A stretch of 64,000 bases of DNA. It comes from Halalkalibacter urbisdiaboli (GTDB taxonomy: Bacteria > Bacillota > Bacilli > Bacillales > Bacillaceae_D). The position numbers and the translations under genes are program-made. The notes below the pieces were generated by a model. It was not told the DNA's origin. It ran no database searches and saw only the letters and a list, made by a program, of their open reading frames with translations. The DNA lies in assembly GCF_002156385.1 (NCBI RefSeq), contig NZ_MVJM01000002.1, positions 1-64,000 of the forward strand, written 5' to 3'. Positions 43,667 through 53,559 of the stretch are shown here, piece by piece (position 1 is the stretch's first letter; every line of letters starts with the position of its first letter).

Positions 43667-45730
43667 CTAACCATCATATGACTTTCTCGTGAGCACCGTT
43701 CTTGGTACATCCGTCCCTCTCGACCCTCTTAAATCAACTTCTTCCTTTTCTGGGGAGTAGACGATAATAAAGCTTTCAGGAATCGATTTAGCTAAAACGC
43801 GTGGAAGTCTTTCCAGCTGTGGATGCCATGCTAACGTTCCTCTTCTCGCACTTAACACAACAACTAAATCATCCTTTGTCAAAGCAGGCATATACTCTTC
43901 ATGTAATTCATTCCACGATTCAACCGTAATAAAGGTGCTAGTATATTCAGGTTTTACATCCTTGAATGCTTTTTCATAAGATCCTAATTCATCCTTAATG
44001 ATATAACAAACGAGCATTGCGCCTAGCTGAGAAGCTAACTGCTTCACTAATCTTATTGCATCATAAAAACCTGATTTATGATCAAATCCAGGAGGAATAA
44101 CAACAACCAATCGTTTCGTCGTATTTAATGGGTGTCCAAGCTTAGATACAAGGATCATCTGTGTCGTTCGTTCTAGCAATTGATCCAAGATCCCCCCAAA
44201 AATCCGTTGTGGTGTCGACAGCCTTCCATTCCAGCCTATGACTATTGTTGTGATACGAGAATCTTCTATCGCACGTTTAATTGCCGATGTGATATTCGGA
44301 ACAACCCTCGTTAACTTTTGTAACGGGACTTCCGCTCCGGCTGCATGTTCTGCTGCTCGGTCTAATACCTTTTCTGCTTGAATAAGGCGATGATCCGAAT
44401 CCTCAAGCCCACGTTGTGCAACAGACAATGCATACAACGGCTCAGGAGATGTACCTCTTACGATAAACGCCAAGTCCAAGAGCGATTCCATCGTCTTAGG
44501 ATTTGCGACAGGTACCATAACCCGTTCTGGTGCAAGAGAGGGTTCATATGGCTTTTGCTCCTCTTGTAACGCAATTTTTCGTGAATACGTTTCAACCATA
44601 TATGGGCCAACAATACAAGTAACTAAAATCATCACAATAACTGCATTAACGGTTGACTGATTAAATAAACCAAGGTCAAAGCCTACTAATGTTGCTGCTA
44701 ACGTTGCAGCAGCTTGCGGGATTGATAATCCAAACATTAGCTTAATTTCTTCTGTTGAATAACCGTAGATTTTCCCACTAATCCATGCAGCAAGAAATTT
44801 CCCTGCATTTACGAGAACCACAACAAGTGCAGCCAAAACCCAAGCAGAGGGCTCTGATAATAACACTCGTATGTCCATTAACATCCCAACAGATAATAAG
44901 AAAAAAGGAATAAACAATGCATTTCCAACAAATTTAATACGGTTCATCAATGTACTTTGTTCAGTAATGAAACGATTTAAAGCTAGACCTGCTAGGAAGG
45001 CACCAATTATTGGTTCAAGGCCTGCCATCGTAGCAAGGTATGCCGACACAAACAGTACAGCCATCACAAAAATAAATTCTAATGCACCCTCACTCCCTAG
45101 GATCCTAAAAAAGAACCTTGCTAACAGTGGTACGATTAAGAAGACAGCTGCCACATAGATAATAAGGGAACTAACGAGTACCATCCAAAAAGAAGTGGAG
45201 AGCTCACCAGTAGCTGCACCGGCAACAATCGCAAGTACAAGAAGAGCAATGGTATCAGTCATAATTGTTCCACCAACAGTTGTGGTGACGGCTTTATTTT
45301 TTGCTATTCCTAAGCGACTTGCAATTGGATATGCAAGTAGCGTATGCGAACCTAATAAAGAACCTAACAAAATAGCAGCAGCCATTGAATAGCCTAGAAA
45401 ATAAGTCGCTACCGTCCCAAAAATAAAAGGAACAGTAAAAGAAAGTGTCCCAAATGTCAAACTTCTAGAACGGTATTTTTTAAAGCCTTCTAGATCAATC
45501 TCAAGTCCTGCAATAAAAATAATATAAAGTAAGCCTACTGTCCCTAGTAACACAATTGTTGGATCACGGTCGATTAAGCCGAGACCATTTGGTCCAATGA
45601 TGACTCCAGCAAAAATAAGGCCGATCAAACCTGGAATTCGTAACCTCGCCATAATAAGCGGGGCAATTAAAAACACGACCATTGCAATCGCAAAAATAAG
45701 CACCGGATTTGTCACTGGTTGCTGTAGCAA
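43667..45730 (-). CDS. CPA2-family cation:proton antiporter with C-terminal USP-like domain
   Basis: A 687-residue transporter. Residues 1-385 form about 12 membrane helices with Na+/H+ exchanger features (LIGLIFAGVIIGPNGLG, AGLEPIIGAFLAGLAL). The rest, about 400-687, is soluble: a universal-stress-like half (ERVMVPVANPKTMES, VIGWNGR) and a second similar segment. The start is TTG with AGAGGTGAGG upstream. It is next to the yjbQ-type antiporter. It probably exchanges Na+ or K+ for protons; direction and ion are not visible from the sequence. Confidence 0.85.
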   Translation of the reverse strand: MLQQPVTNPVLIFAIAMVVFLIAPLIMARLRIPGLIGLIFAGVIIGPNGLGLIDRDPTIVLLGTVGLLYIIFIAGLEIDLEGFKKYRSRSLTFGTLSFTVPFIFGTVATYFLGYSMAAAILLGSLLGSHTLLAYPIASRLGIAKNKAVTTTVGGTIMTDTIALLVLAIVAGAATGELSTSFWMVLVSSLIIYVAAVFLIVPLLARFFFRILGSEGALEFIFVMAVLFVSAYLATMAGLEPIIGAFLAGLALNRFITEQSTLMNRIKFVGNALFIPFFLLSVGMLMDIRVLLSEPSAWVLAALVVVLVNAGKFLAAWISGKIYGYSTEEIKLMFGLSIPQAAATLAATLVGFDLGLFNQSTVNAVIVMILVTCIVGPYMVETYSRKIALQEEQKPYEPSLAPERVMVPVANPKTMESLLDLAFIVRGTSPEPLYALSVAQRGLEDSDHRLIQAEKVLDRAAEHAAGAEVPLQKLTRVVPNITSAIKRAIEDSRITTIVIGWNGRLSTPQRIFGGILDQLLERTTQMILVSKLGHPLNTTKRLVVVIPPGFDHKSGFYDAIRLVKQLASQLGAMLVCYIIKDELGSYEKAFKDVKPEYTSTFITVESWNELHEEYMPALTKDDLVVVLSARRGTLAWHPQLERLPRVLAKSIPESFIIVYSPEKEEVDLRGSRGTDVPRTVLTRKSYDG

Positions 45731-45824
45731 ACGGCCTCACCTCTTTTCCATTTAATTCAAGATAAAAATATCCCCTTTTATGTCAATAAAAAGACAGTAG
45801 AACGGTTTAATGTCGCAAAACCTT

Positions 45825-47666
45825 TCAGGAAAAAATCTCTCTTAGCTTCCGAACGTGCTCTTTACCACCAGTAACAATAATATGGTCACCGACCTGTAAT
45901 TCTGTATCACCATGTGGTACAAGTGATTCATTTCCTCGAAAGATACGAACAAATACTGTATCTCCTAAATGCGGAAAGTCGCGTAGCTTTCTTCCTTGAT
46001 ACACCCTATTTTTCATTTGAATTTGATATAACCCATTCTCTTTTTTTTCAAATAAATCAACAACATTTGGCGATTGAATCATCGCACGGAGTACTGCCTG
46101 ATTGGAAAAGAAAACAGAAAACACACTAACACCACAAGCCTCTAAACGTGACTGATACAAGTTAGATTCTACTCTTGCGATAACCCGTTCTGTACCAAAA
46201 GTCTCTTTTGCTTCAATCGCTAGTTTAAAGTTTGTTTTTTCATCTCCTGTAGCAAGTACAAGAATATCTGCGTCAAATGCTTCTACTCGCTCCAATTCTC
46301 CCTTAGTAAAAGCAGCTAATTCCTCGATATGAAATGAGCTCTCAATCCCCTCTTGCTCCTGCTTTTTCGTATGAAATAATCTAGTTTCATATGCTTCGCT
46401 ATCTATTTGCAAGGTTATAGGTAACGTTAGTTGGTTTGCTCCAATAATAAAAAGCTTTTTCTTTTCATGCCCCGTTTCCTGTTTAGGGAAGAGCTTTTTG
46501 AAAGCAATCGGTGTCACAATGCAGGAAATGACTGCAACAAGGATCAGTGCCGATGATAATTCTTCGGTAATCACTCCAATTCTTTCTCCGATGGATGCAG
46601 CCGCAATGACTAGTGATAATGTCGAAGTTAATAAGAAACCAGCACCAACCGCCGTTTTCCAATCATACCAGCGAAGGAGTAATAACGATGGCAATAATTT
46701 CGACATTAAGAGTGCGATAAATAACAAAGGAATGAGCAGTAATACTTCACGATTTTCAAAAAGAGCCCAAATGTCTAACTCGACCCCGACCATTACAAAA
46801 AAGATCGGAATCAAAAACCCATAACCAAACGAATCTAATTTATGTACCATTTCCGGATTAGGAGATAATAGACTAACGAGTACCCCCGCCAAAAACGCAC
46901 CTAATATATTTTCCGCACCAACCGATTCAGATAGGGCAACTAACAAAATAATTAATGTGAAAATAGCGCGAGTATCTAATTGAATAGTCCCTTTTGTCAT
47001 TGTTTCTAAATACGTTTGGTCTCTAAATTTCTTACCAACAAAGTATAGTAAAACCCCCGCTGCAAAAAGGATAAGTAGTAACCACATGTTCCCGCTATCT
47101 TCGGCATATATAGAGACAAACACCGCTAACAAAATCATCGTAACCAAATCTGCTATAACTGCCACTAATAATATGACTTGACCAACAGCTGTTTTCATCA
47201 AATGCTCTTCTTTCAAAGTTGGTACAACGACACCTAATGAAATGGTTGAAATGATTAATGTCATTAAAAAAGCATTTTCCAAAAATCCAATAGCGACAAA
47301 CAATAACGAAAGTGCATACGAGAGGCCAAAAATCAGCACAAAAACAAGCGTTGCGGCTATAAATGTATTAGGCTCCTTAATCCCATTTTGTAGCAATCGC
47401 TTCCTTCCTTTACCTGCGAATGCGGAAAAATCGATTTCAAGTCCACTCAAAAACATTAAAAAAATGAAACCAAGTAGGGACAATGTTTCTAACCAAATAT
47501 CTTGAGACACTAGATTAAACCCACTCCTACCAATAACCATTCCAGCAATAATTTCAGCAACAACAACTGGAATAATACGGAGCTTTAGCTTATGTAGTAA
47601 GACAGGGATTAAAAAAGCCACTAATACGACAACAACGAGCGAAGTCACGGCAACATGTTCTTCCAC
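45825..47666 (-). CDS. yjbQ: YjbQ-type CPA2 cation:proton antiporter with TrkA domains
   Basis: A 613-residue exchanger, the same length as B. subtilis YjbQ. Residues 1-390 are membrane helices (EIIAGMVIGRSGFNLV, NILGAFLAGVLVSLLSP). Residues about 400-520 are a TrkA-N/RCK domain (KKLFIIGANQLTLPITL), and 525-613 are TrkA-C, ending in GDHIIVTGGKEHV. It starts with GTG after AAGGGGGGATCACA. The RCK part implies gating by nucleotide or ions. The pair of CPA2 genes suggests strong need for Na+/K+ and pH control. Confidence 0.9.
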   Translation of the reverse strand: MEEHVAVTSLVVVVLVAFLIPVLLHKLKLRIIPVVVAEIIAGMVIGRSGFNLVSQDIWLETLSLLGFIFLMFLSGLEIDFSAFAGKGRKRLLQNGIKEPNTFIAATLVFVLIFGLSYALSLLFVAIGFLENAFLMTLIISTISLGVVVPTLKEEHLMKTAVGQVILLVAVIADLVTMILLAVFVSIYAEDSGNMWLLLILFAAGVLLYFVGKKFRDQTYLETMTKGTIQLDTRAIFTLIILLVALSESVGAENILGAFLAGVLVSLLSPNPEMVHKLDSFGYGFLIPIFFVMVGVELDIWALFENREVLLLIPLLFIALLMSKLLPSLLLLRWYDWKTAVGAGFLLTSTLSLVIAAASIGERIGVITEELSSALILVAVISCIVTPIAFKKLFPKQETGHEKKKLFIIGANQLTLPITLQIDSEAYETRLFHTKKQEQEGIESSFHIEELAAFTKGELERVEAFDADILVLATGDEKTNFKLAIEAKETFGTERVIARVESNLYQSRLEACGVSVFSVFFSNQAVLRAMIQSPNVVDLFEKKENGLYQIQMKNRVYQGRKLRDFPHLGDTVFVRIFRGNESLVPHGDTELQVGDHIIVTGGKEHVRKLREIFS

Positions 47667-47785
47667 TTGTGATCCCCCCTTGTTCGAATTTGATAAAAAG
47701 GTAGTATAGCATGTATGATCTTAGTATGTAAGGTTAAATATAGGCTTTATATGTGATACTAGTGTAAAAATCAGGAGTGAGAAAC

Positions 47786-48523
47786 ATGCAAATCGACTGT
47801 ATTGGTGATATCCATGGCTGTTTTGATGAATTATCCTTATTAGTTGAAAAGCTTGGTTATGTGAAAAAGGATGACCTTTATCTTCATCCAGATGGCAGAA
47901 AGCTTGCTTTTATCGGAGACTTAACGGATAGGGGGCCACGTTCTTTAGATGTCATTGAACTCGTTTCCAAACTCGTTGAAGCCGGTCATGCCTTTTACGT
48001 CCCGGGCAATCATTGTGATAAGCTCTATCGTTACTTTCTTGGACGAAAAGTCCAACAAACGCATGGTCTTGAAACAACAGTAGCTGAGCTGCAAGCAGTT
48101 GACAATAGACGGTATAAAAAAATAAAAGCAGCCTTTATGAAGCTAATCGAGACGTCTCCACTTTATCAAGTTCTTGACCATAAACAGCTCGTAGTTGCCC
48201 ATGCAGGGATTCAAGCGAAGGATATTGGTCAAACAACAAAGCGAGTCAAAACCTTTGTCTTGTATGGTGATATTACAGGTGAAACAAATCCTGATGGGAC
48301 ACCGGTTAGAAGAGATTGGGCTCAACATTATCAAGGAGATGCGTGGGTCGTTTATGGACATACTCCAGTTAAAGAAGCTCGCTTCGTTCACCGTACCGTC
48401 AACATTGATACAGGCTGCGTATTTGGCGGAAAACTATCCGCTTTACGTTACCCAGAGATGACCGTCGTTGATGTACCTTCAAGTCTGCCATATGTAGAAG
48501 AAAAATTCCGCAGTTTTGATTAA
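47786..48523 (+). CDS. prpE: PrpE, bis(5'-nucleosyl)-tetraphosphatase
   Basis: A 245-residue metallophosphatase of the PPP family that cleaves diadenosine tetraphosphate. In B. subtilis PrpE affects spore germination. Seen are [13 protein letters not shown] (residues 3-15), [15 protein letters not shown] (about 49-63), [13 protein letters not shown] (about 78-90) and [14 protein letters not shown] chose the ATG at 47786 with AGGAGTGAGAAAC upstream; GTG at 47777 overlaps that site. It is divergent from the yjbQ gene. Confidence 0.93.
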   Translation: MQIDCIGDIHGCFDELSLLVEKLGYVKKDDLYLHPDGRKLAFIGDLTDRGPRSLDVIELVSKLVEAGHAFYVPGNHCDKLYRYFLGRKVQQTHGLETTVAELQAVDNRRYKKIKAAFMKLIETSPLYQVLDHKQLVVAHAGIQAKDIGQTTKRVKTFVLYGDITGETNPDGTPVRRDWAQHYQGDAWVVYGHTPVKEARFVHRTVNIDTGCVFGGKLSALRYPEMTVVDVPSSLPYVEEKFRSFD

Positions 48524-48534
48524 TTTTTATACAG

Positions 48535-48572
48535 AAAAAGCCACTTATTGAAAAACCAATGAGTGGCTTTTT
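48535..48572. terminator. Bidirectional terminator between prpE and yjbO
   Basis: AAAAAGCCACTTATTG (48535-48550) pairs with CAATGAGTGGCTTTTT (48557-48572). The stop codon of the minus-strand pseudouridine synthase gene lies inside the stem. Confidence 0.85.
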
Positions 48573-49462
48573 AGAACCTTCACCATATCATCTGGTAGGT
48601 CAGCTTGAAAGTGTAGTACTTCTCCCGTAAAAGGGTGGACAAATTTTACTTGGTGACAGTGTAAAGCATGCCTCTTAATAAAGGTTCTCTCTCCTCCATA
48701 CAAATCATCTCCACATAGTGGATGTCCAATGTATGCAAAATGAACACGTATTTGATGTGTTCGGCCAGTTTCAAGTTTAACCGATACAAAACTCACCTGT
48801 TCTCCCTCGGCTACTACTTCGCAATGAGTAATAGCCCGTTTACCATCTTCTCTTACCTCACGTTCAATGATACTTTCTTCATTTCTCCCAATCGGTGCGT
48901 CAATGGTAAAGGTTTGACTTTCAAGTTTTCCGTGGACAATGGTTTGATAATAACGACTCAAATTTCCCTTTTTCTGTATTTTCGAAAGCCGATCATGAGC
49001 AAGTCGATGTTTGGCAACAACAAGTAAACCCGATGTGTCCTTATCTAGTCTATTCACCGCATGGAATGTTGATGAAATTCCTTCTCTGTTAAAATAACCA
49101 ATCACCGCATTTGCTAATGTGTTCGTCCGATGTTCACGTGAAGGAATCGTGGCCATACCTGGTGGTTTATTAATGACCATTACATGCTCATCTTCATAAA
49201 CAATAGTTAATGGAATATCCTCAGGAATAATTGAGTCACTAGGTATTTCTGGAGGTAAAGTAATAGAAACTACATCCGACGTATGTAAGATGGTTCGAAC
49301 GGTTGCTTCTTTTCCGTTTACTTTAATTGTCCCTCCACCAAACTTAATATCAGCTAATGCTTTCTTAGAGATCTGTTGCTCTTCACGAAGATAACTCCTT
49401 AAAACATTCCCAGCATATGATTCATCCACTTGCCAATGGAGTTCAACAATCTTATGATCCAC
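48545..49462 (-). CDS. yjbO: RluA/RluD-family RNA pseudouridine synthase
   Basis: A 305-residue enzyme that converts uridine to pseudouridine in RNA. The N-terminal part (residues 1-80) is S4-like. The catalytic motif is [19 protein letters not shown] (about 130-148), with Asp in RLDKDTSG. Later marks are [13 protein letters not shown] (about 232) and CGDDLYGG. It corresponds to YjbO in the B. subtilis order. The start ATG lies inside the end of nadF (11-base overlap), so the two are co-translated. Confidence 0.9.
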   Translation of the reverse strand: MDHKIVELHWQVDESYAGNVLRSYLREEQQISKKALADIKFGGGTIKVNGKEATVRTILHTSDVVSITLPPEIPSDSIIPEDIPLTIVYEDEHVMVINKPPGMATIPSREHRTNTLANAVIGYFNREGISSTFHAVNRLDKDTSGLLVVAKHRLAHDRLSKIQKKGNLSRYYQTIVHGKLESQTFTIDAPIGRNEESIIEREVREDGKRAITHCEVVAEGEQVSFVSVKLETGRTHQIRVHFAYIGHPLCGDDLYGGERTFIKRHALHCHQVKFVHPFTGEVLHFQADLPDDMVKVLKSHSLVFQ

Positions 49463-50255
49463 CGATAAATGACTCCTTTACTCGTTTCCAGAACGGAAAC
49501 GGACGAAAACGTGCAAATCGTACCTTTTCCTCAGCTACTCGGCATTGAATCGATTTTACACGACGATGTTCTAATGTATAATGATCAATGGTTACCTGAA
49601 CTTCCCTTTCATTTAACGGTTTTAGTAGACACGTATGATGCTGTGGAAGAACAAGTGGTGAACCGACTGTACGATACACACGATTATTAATTGACGCCAT
49701 TTCTGCTACTTGAATTGATGCCAGTGACGGGTGTAAAATGGCACCTCCCAAAGCTTTATTATAAGCCGTGCTTCCTGAAGGTGTAGAGATACAAAGCCCA
49801 TCCCCTCGAAAAATCTCAAACGTATCACCTTTAATTTCAACACTGCTGACCAGTGAACCCTCCATACTCTTTATCGTACACTCATTAAGTGCTAACAGAC
49901 GTTCCGGTTCCTTTTGATCAATATGACGAATCACGACTTCTAGCAACGGGTATTCAACGATTTGATAAGGTGTTTTGGCAATATGAATAACCAGCTTTTC
50001 TACTTCATCTGGTACCCAATCGGCATAAAAGCCAAGATGACCTGTATGAATCCCAACAAATGCCGTATCCTCTAAACGATCGCTGTAATCATGAAATGCT
50101 TGTAATAGCGTACCGTCACCACCGATTGTAATTACCATCTCAGGGTCCTTCTCATCGTGGATTAGTCCGAAATCCAATAAATAACTCATCACTCGTTGCT
50201 GTAATGTATTAGAGAAATCATCTCCCCGAGATTTCACTGTGAACTTCATCAACAT
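49452..50255 (-). CDS. nadF: NAD kinase (NadF/PpnKA)
   Basis: Phosphorylates NAD to NADP. The length is 265-267 residues. It contains [14 protein letters not shown] (about 42-55), [12 protein letters not shown] (about 74) and [15 protein letters not shown] (about 157-171), all standard NAD kinase motifs. Two ATG codons lie six bases apart (50255 and 50249); GGAAGG is close to the first and 11 bases before the second. Homologs start at MKF, which is the second ATG. The gene lies 16 bases after sasB. Confidence 0.94.
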   Translation of the reverse strand: MLMKFTVKSRGDDFSNTLQQRVMSYLLDFGLIHDEKDPEMVITIGGDGTLLQAFHDYSDRLEDTAFVGIHTGHLGFYADWVPDEVEKLVIHIAKTPYQIVEYPLLEVVIRHIDQKEPERLLALNECTIKSMEGSLVSSVEIKGDTFEIFRGDGLCISTPSGSTAYNKALGGAILHPSLASIQVAEMASINNRVYRTVGSPLVLPQHHTCLLKPLNEREVQVTIDHYTLEHRRVKSIQCRVAEEKVRFARFRPFPFWKRVKESFIGGS

Positions 50256-50271
50256 TCAATCCTTCCTAGAC

Positions 50272-50904
50272 TTAAAGGTTTCGTCCTTGTTCTTGCTTTT
50301 GAATGATAATGGACTGTGCTTCACGAACCTCATCCCTGATAATCGATACTTCTTCGTCAAGCTTAAAAGCAGCTTCAGCAGCACGTAGTAAACGTGCCTT
50401 AATATCAACAGGAATTTCTCCACTATACTTATAATTAAGAGAGTGCTCAATTGTTGCCCAAAAATTCATTGCTAACGTACGTACTTGCAGCTCAACAAGA
50501 ATTTTCTTTTCCCCTTCAATCGTCTGAACCGGATAACGAAGAACGAGATGGTAGGAACGATATCCACTTGGCTTTTTTTGATTTATATAATCGCGTTCTT
50601 CAATAATCTCAAAGTCACGACGTGTTCGAATTAGTTCTACAACTGTCTCAATATCTTCAACGAATTGCGTAACAATACGAAGACCAGCTAAATCCTGCAT
50701 ATCCTCAGCAAGACGATCAAGCGGAATATTTTTCCGTTTCGCTTTATCTAGAATACTAGATACTGGTTTTACCCGCCCCGTAACAAACTCAATCGGGGTA
50801 TGCATAGAAGACTTCTGATATTGCTCGCGAATGCCTTTTAATTTTACTTTTAATTCTTCTACTGCCTGTTTATAAGGCGTTAGAAAAATGTCCCAATTGC
50901 TCAT
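50272..50904 (-). CDS. sasB: SasB/RelQ small (p)ppGpp synthetase
   Basis: A 210-residue synthetase with only the RelA/SpoT synthetase domain. It makes the stringent-response alarmone ppGpp from ATP and GTP or GDP. Seen are VTGRVKPVSSILDKAKR (about 42-58), DMQDLAGLRIVTQF (about 69-82) and KPSGYRSYHLVLRYP (about 112-126), plus the VELQVRTLAMNFWA segment. It is the B. subtilis YjbM counterpart in length and position. It is not accompanied by a hydrolase domain. Confidence 0.94.
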   Translation of the reverse strand: MSNWDIFLTPYKQAVEELKVKLKGIREQYQKSSMHTPIEFVTGRVKPVSSILDKAKRKNIPLDRLAEDMQDLAGLRIVTQFVEDIETVVELIRTRRDFEIIEERDYINQKKPSGYRSYHLVLRYPVQTIEGEKKILVELQVRTLAMNFWATIEHSLNYKYSGEIPVDIKARLLRAAEAAFKLDEEVSIIRDEVREAQSIIIQKQEQGRNL

Positions 50905-50936
50905 CTTACCACCATCCGTATTTTCTCTACTCTCTA

Positions 50937-51326
50937 CTATTGAAATACTTCTCGAACGGCTTCCTCCATCACTTCTCCATAATTTCCATTACCTTCAATA
51001 TTCTCAAGAAGAAAATCAAGTTCTTCATGAATATTTGTTAAAGGAAGCGTTACTTTTTTATTTAACACTAGCTTAAGATCACTCTTTTCCTTGTACGCCT
51101 GATATAGCACATTCCACGTCTCTTTCGGAAAACTCAAATAGTAAAAAGCCTTATCGTCTTCTAATATATAAACAAAAGCTAATCCATCTGAATCAACGAG
51201 CATCCGCTCCCCAGCTCTTAAAGAATCAGCTTGTTCATTCATAAGTTCTTCATCAACTGAAACAATATATTGTTCTTCTCGTTTTACGATTTTTGTCACG
51301 TTCAACTTTTGCATAATAACCTCCAT
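50937..51326 (-). CDS. yjbL: YjbL family protein
   Basis: A 129-residue soluble protein of the yjbL type. It starts with MQKLNVTKIVKREEQYIVSVDEE if the ATG at 51314 is used, or with four more residues from 51326. The middle is beta-rich (GLAFVYILEDDKAFYYLSFP), and the end is acidic (NYGEVMEEAVREVFQ). It lies just before sasB in a probable operon with sasB, nadF and yjbO, as in B. subtilis. No function is established for the family; it was called by position and size. Confidence 0.75.
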   Translation of the reverse strand: MEVIMQKLNVTKIVKREEQYIVSVDEELMNEQADSLRAGERMLVDSDGLAFVYILEDDKAFYYLSFPKETWNVLYQAYKEKSDLKLVLNKKVTLPLTNIHEELDFLLENIEGNGNYGEVMEEAVREVFQ

Positions 51327-51389
51327 CTTTCACTGAAAACCTATTACCTGAGGGCCCTAAAAAACCCCTTGAAAGTCACGCTAGGAAGC

Positions 51390-51457
51390 AGCAATGGCTC
51401 CACACGTTGCTTAGAGGGCACTGAAATAGGGAAAAGCACCCTTTTTCAGTGCCCTCT
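51390..51457. repeat. Palindromic intergenic element, copy G (inverse orientation)
   Basis: AGCAATGGCTCCACACGTTGC (split: AGCAATGGCTCCAC then ACGTTGC) is the inverse of the module at 10088-10108. It is followed by a long stem AGAGGGCACTGAAA/TTTTCAGTGCCCTCT (51413-51457). It lies between divergent yjbL and yjbK. Confidence 0.75.
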
Positions 51458-51619
51458 GTTACCTTTCTTTCTTTATATTACCATACTTTCCTCAAAGAGA
51501 TATCACTGACAGTTAAAATCAATGAACACCTTCATTACTTTCTAATGGATCATTAAAGATTGAGGAGCGACTCACACTATGACATAATATGCAATAAAGT
51601 TAAATAGGAGGACGAAAAA

Positions 51620-52195
51620 ATGGCACAAGAAATTGAAATTGAAGTAAAAACACTAATTAGTGAAGAAGCTTATAATAGATTCCTTCGCTCATTTAATTTC
51701 AGGAGTGATGATGCCGTTGTTCAGCATAATCACTATTTTGAAACAAAGAGCTTCTTATTAAAAGAAGCTCAAGCCGCATTACGTATCCGTGAGAAAAACG
51801 AGACCTTTACACTTACACTTAAACAACCTCATGAAACCGGACTATTAGAAACCCATCAATCATTGTCATCTGCGGAAGCCAAACGAGCCTTAAACGAAGC
51901 TCATTTGCCTTCTGGGGAAGTAGTACGTGCACTTAAAGAATTGAACATCCCTGTTGAGGAGCTTTCGCATCTTGGAACACTTACAACAAGTCGGATTGAA
52001 TTTCCATATAAAGGCGGGAGTCTTTGCTTTGATAAAAGCGCGTATTTTGATGTCATTGATTATGAAGTTGAATTTGAGGGAACTTCACCAGAGCATGCTG
52101 AGACAACGCTAACAAGCTTATTACAAGAATTCAACCTTAAAACGCAACCAACTCCAAACAAAGTGAGACGCTTTTTCTCAAGAAAATTTCGTTAA
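51620..52195 (+). CDS. yjbK: CYTH-domain triphosphatase-like protein (YjbK)
   Basis: A 191-residue CYTH protein, a beta-barrel family that hydrolyses or binds triphosphates. The N-terminal EIEIEVKTLI has the ExExK signature at about residues 4-8. More charged strands follow (ALRIREKNETFTLTLKQP). The C-terminal half has the FDKSAYFDVIDYEVEFEG strand, where acidic residues bind metal. AGGAGG lies before the ATG. It matches yjbK in the yjb block. Confidence 0.92.
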   Translation: MAQEIEIEVKTLISEEAYNRFLRSFNFRSDDAVVQHNHYFETKSFLLKEAQAALRIREKNETFTLTLKQPHETGLLETHQSLSSAEAKRALNEAHLPSGEVVRALKELNIPVEELSHLGTLTTSRIEFPYKGGSLCFDKSAYFDVIDYEVEFEGTSPEHAETTLTSLLQEFNLKTQPTPNKVRRFFSRKFR

Positions 52196-52279
52196 AGATG
52201 AAGTGTGAAAATATACCGATTGTTGTTTGTTTTCCACTCTGTTATATTGGATCTAAGATATTCAGTATGAGGTGACATC

Positions 52280-52942
52280 ATGGATTTATCATTTTTACAA
52301 AAAATTAATGGGTTTTCTTCCTTGCAAACTAGTTATCAGCCTCTGTCTCAGCAATCTGCGATGTTTCAAAACATGTTTTCCTCTTTCTTGCAGGAGCAAA
52401 TGAGTACATTGCAGCTTGGGACAACCTCGTCTGAAAGAAGGATGGATTTATTTCTTGACCCATCTATCAAACAACGTATCGATGCCTTACAGGATTCTCT
52501 TAAGCTACCAGTGACAAGTTCTAATGCCTCAAGTAGTTGGCACACTGCTTTATCCGACCGTGAGTCTCGATTTCAACCGTTGATTCAAGCAGCAGCTAAA
52601 AAATATAATTTAGACCCTAAACTTATTTATTCCGTCATTAAACATGAATCCAATTTTAATCCAACAGCTAGGAGCCATGCTGGCGCAACTGGACTTATGC
52701 AATTAATGCCTGCGACCGCCCGAAGCTTAAATGTTCAAAATATTTTTGACCCCCAACAAAACATTGACGGTGGCGCAAAATATTTAAAACAAATGCTTGA
52801 GCGATATAACGGGGATATTAAGCTTGCACTTGCAGCCTATAATGCAGGCCCTGGGAATGTGGATAAATATGGTGGGATTCCTCCATTCAAGGAAACTCAA
52901 AATTATGTACCTAAAGTGTATAATACGTACTTAAATGCTTAA
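52280..52942 (+). CDS. yjbJ: Soluble lytic transglycosylase-like protein (YjbJ)
   Basis: A 220-residue protein. Residues about 100-215 are the SLT domain: YSVIKHESNFNP holds the catalytic Glu (about residue 119), then SHAGATGLMQLMPATA and ALAAYNAGPGNVDKYGG. It cleaves peptidoglycan glycosidic bonds. The N-terminal 95 residues are low-complexity, Ser/Gln rich, without a signal peptide, so export may use an unusual route. It follows yjbK after 84 bases, as in B. subtilis, and has a strong terminator after it. Confidence 0.88.
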   Translation: MDLSFLQKINGFSSLQTSYQPLSQQSAMFQNMFSSFLQEQMSTLQLGTTSSERRMDLFLDPSIKQRIDALQDSLKLPVTSSNASSSWHTALSDRESRFQPLIQAAAKKYNLDPKLIYSVIKHESNFNPTARSHAGATGLMQLMPATARSLNVQNIFDPQQNIDGGAKYLKQMLERYNGDIKLALAAYNAGPGNVDKYGGIPPFKETQNYVPKVYNTYLNA

Positions 52943-52954
52943 AGAAAAAACACT

Positions 52955-53001
52955 AAAGCCCCAGCTTAACAATCGGTAGATGTTAAGTTGGGGCTTTTTT
53001 T
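52955..53001 (+). terminator. Terminator after yjbJ
   Basis: AAAGCCCCAGCTTAACA (52955-52971) pairs with TGTTAAGTTGGGGCTTT near 52981-52997 with one bulge, followed by seven T. Confidence 0.9.
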
Positions 53002-53151
53002 ATTGGATTTTGCGTTCCTCAAAGCAGGTCTACTCTTCCCTAATATTACCAAATATTATAAGAGCTTAATTTTGGATCGTTCAGAATATTTGCTGTTAAC
53101 GTGCTTGATTGCTACAATATGAACATAGAATGAAATACGAAGGAGATACAT

Positions 53152-53541
53152 ATGAGTCAATCGTCCCAAACCCCTTTTGACGTCCTCGGTGGTGAAGCTG
53201 TCTTATCACGGCTTGTAGATACGTTTTACAGCTACGTCTCAGAGCACCCTGAGTTATCACCTTTATTTCCAGAGGATTTAACTGAAACAGCTCGAAAACA
53301 AAAACAATTTTTAACCCAGTTTTTAGGTGGGCCTCCTCTATATACTGAGGAGCATGGTCACCCCATGCTCCGAGCTCGACACATGCCTTTTGTGATTACA
53401 CCTCGTCACGCTGAAGCTTGGCTGAGCTGTATGAAGCAGGCAATGGATACAGTAGGAATCGAAGGGGTCATTCGCGACTATATATTAGAAAGATTAACAA
53501 TGACAGCACACCATATGGTTAATCATCAAGAACATTCGTAA
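53152..53541 (+). CDS. yjbI: Truncated hemoglobin (YjbI)
   Basis: A 129-residue group II truncated globin. It has LGGEAVLSRLVDTFYSYV (about residues 11-28), FLTQFLGGPPLYTE (about 54-67) and HPMLRARHMPFVITP (about 70-84), with the proximal His in the latter. In B. subtilis YjbI is a heme protein that works with SpxH (YjbH) and protects it. AAGGAG precedes the ATG. It lies 18 bases before spxH and is likely co-transcribed. Confidence 0.94.
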   Translation: MSQSSQTPFDVLGGEAVLSRLVDTFYSYVSEHPELSPLFPEDLTETARKQKQFLTQFLGGPPLYTEEHGHPMLRARHMPFVITPRHAEAWLSCMKQAMDTVGIEGVIRDYILERLTMTAHHMVNHQEHS

Positions 53542-53559
53542 GAGAAAGGAGAATGACCA

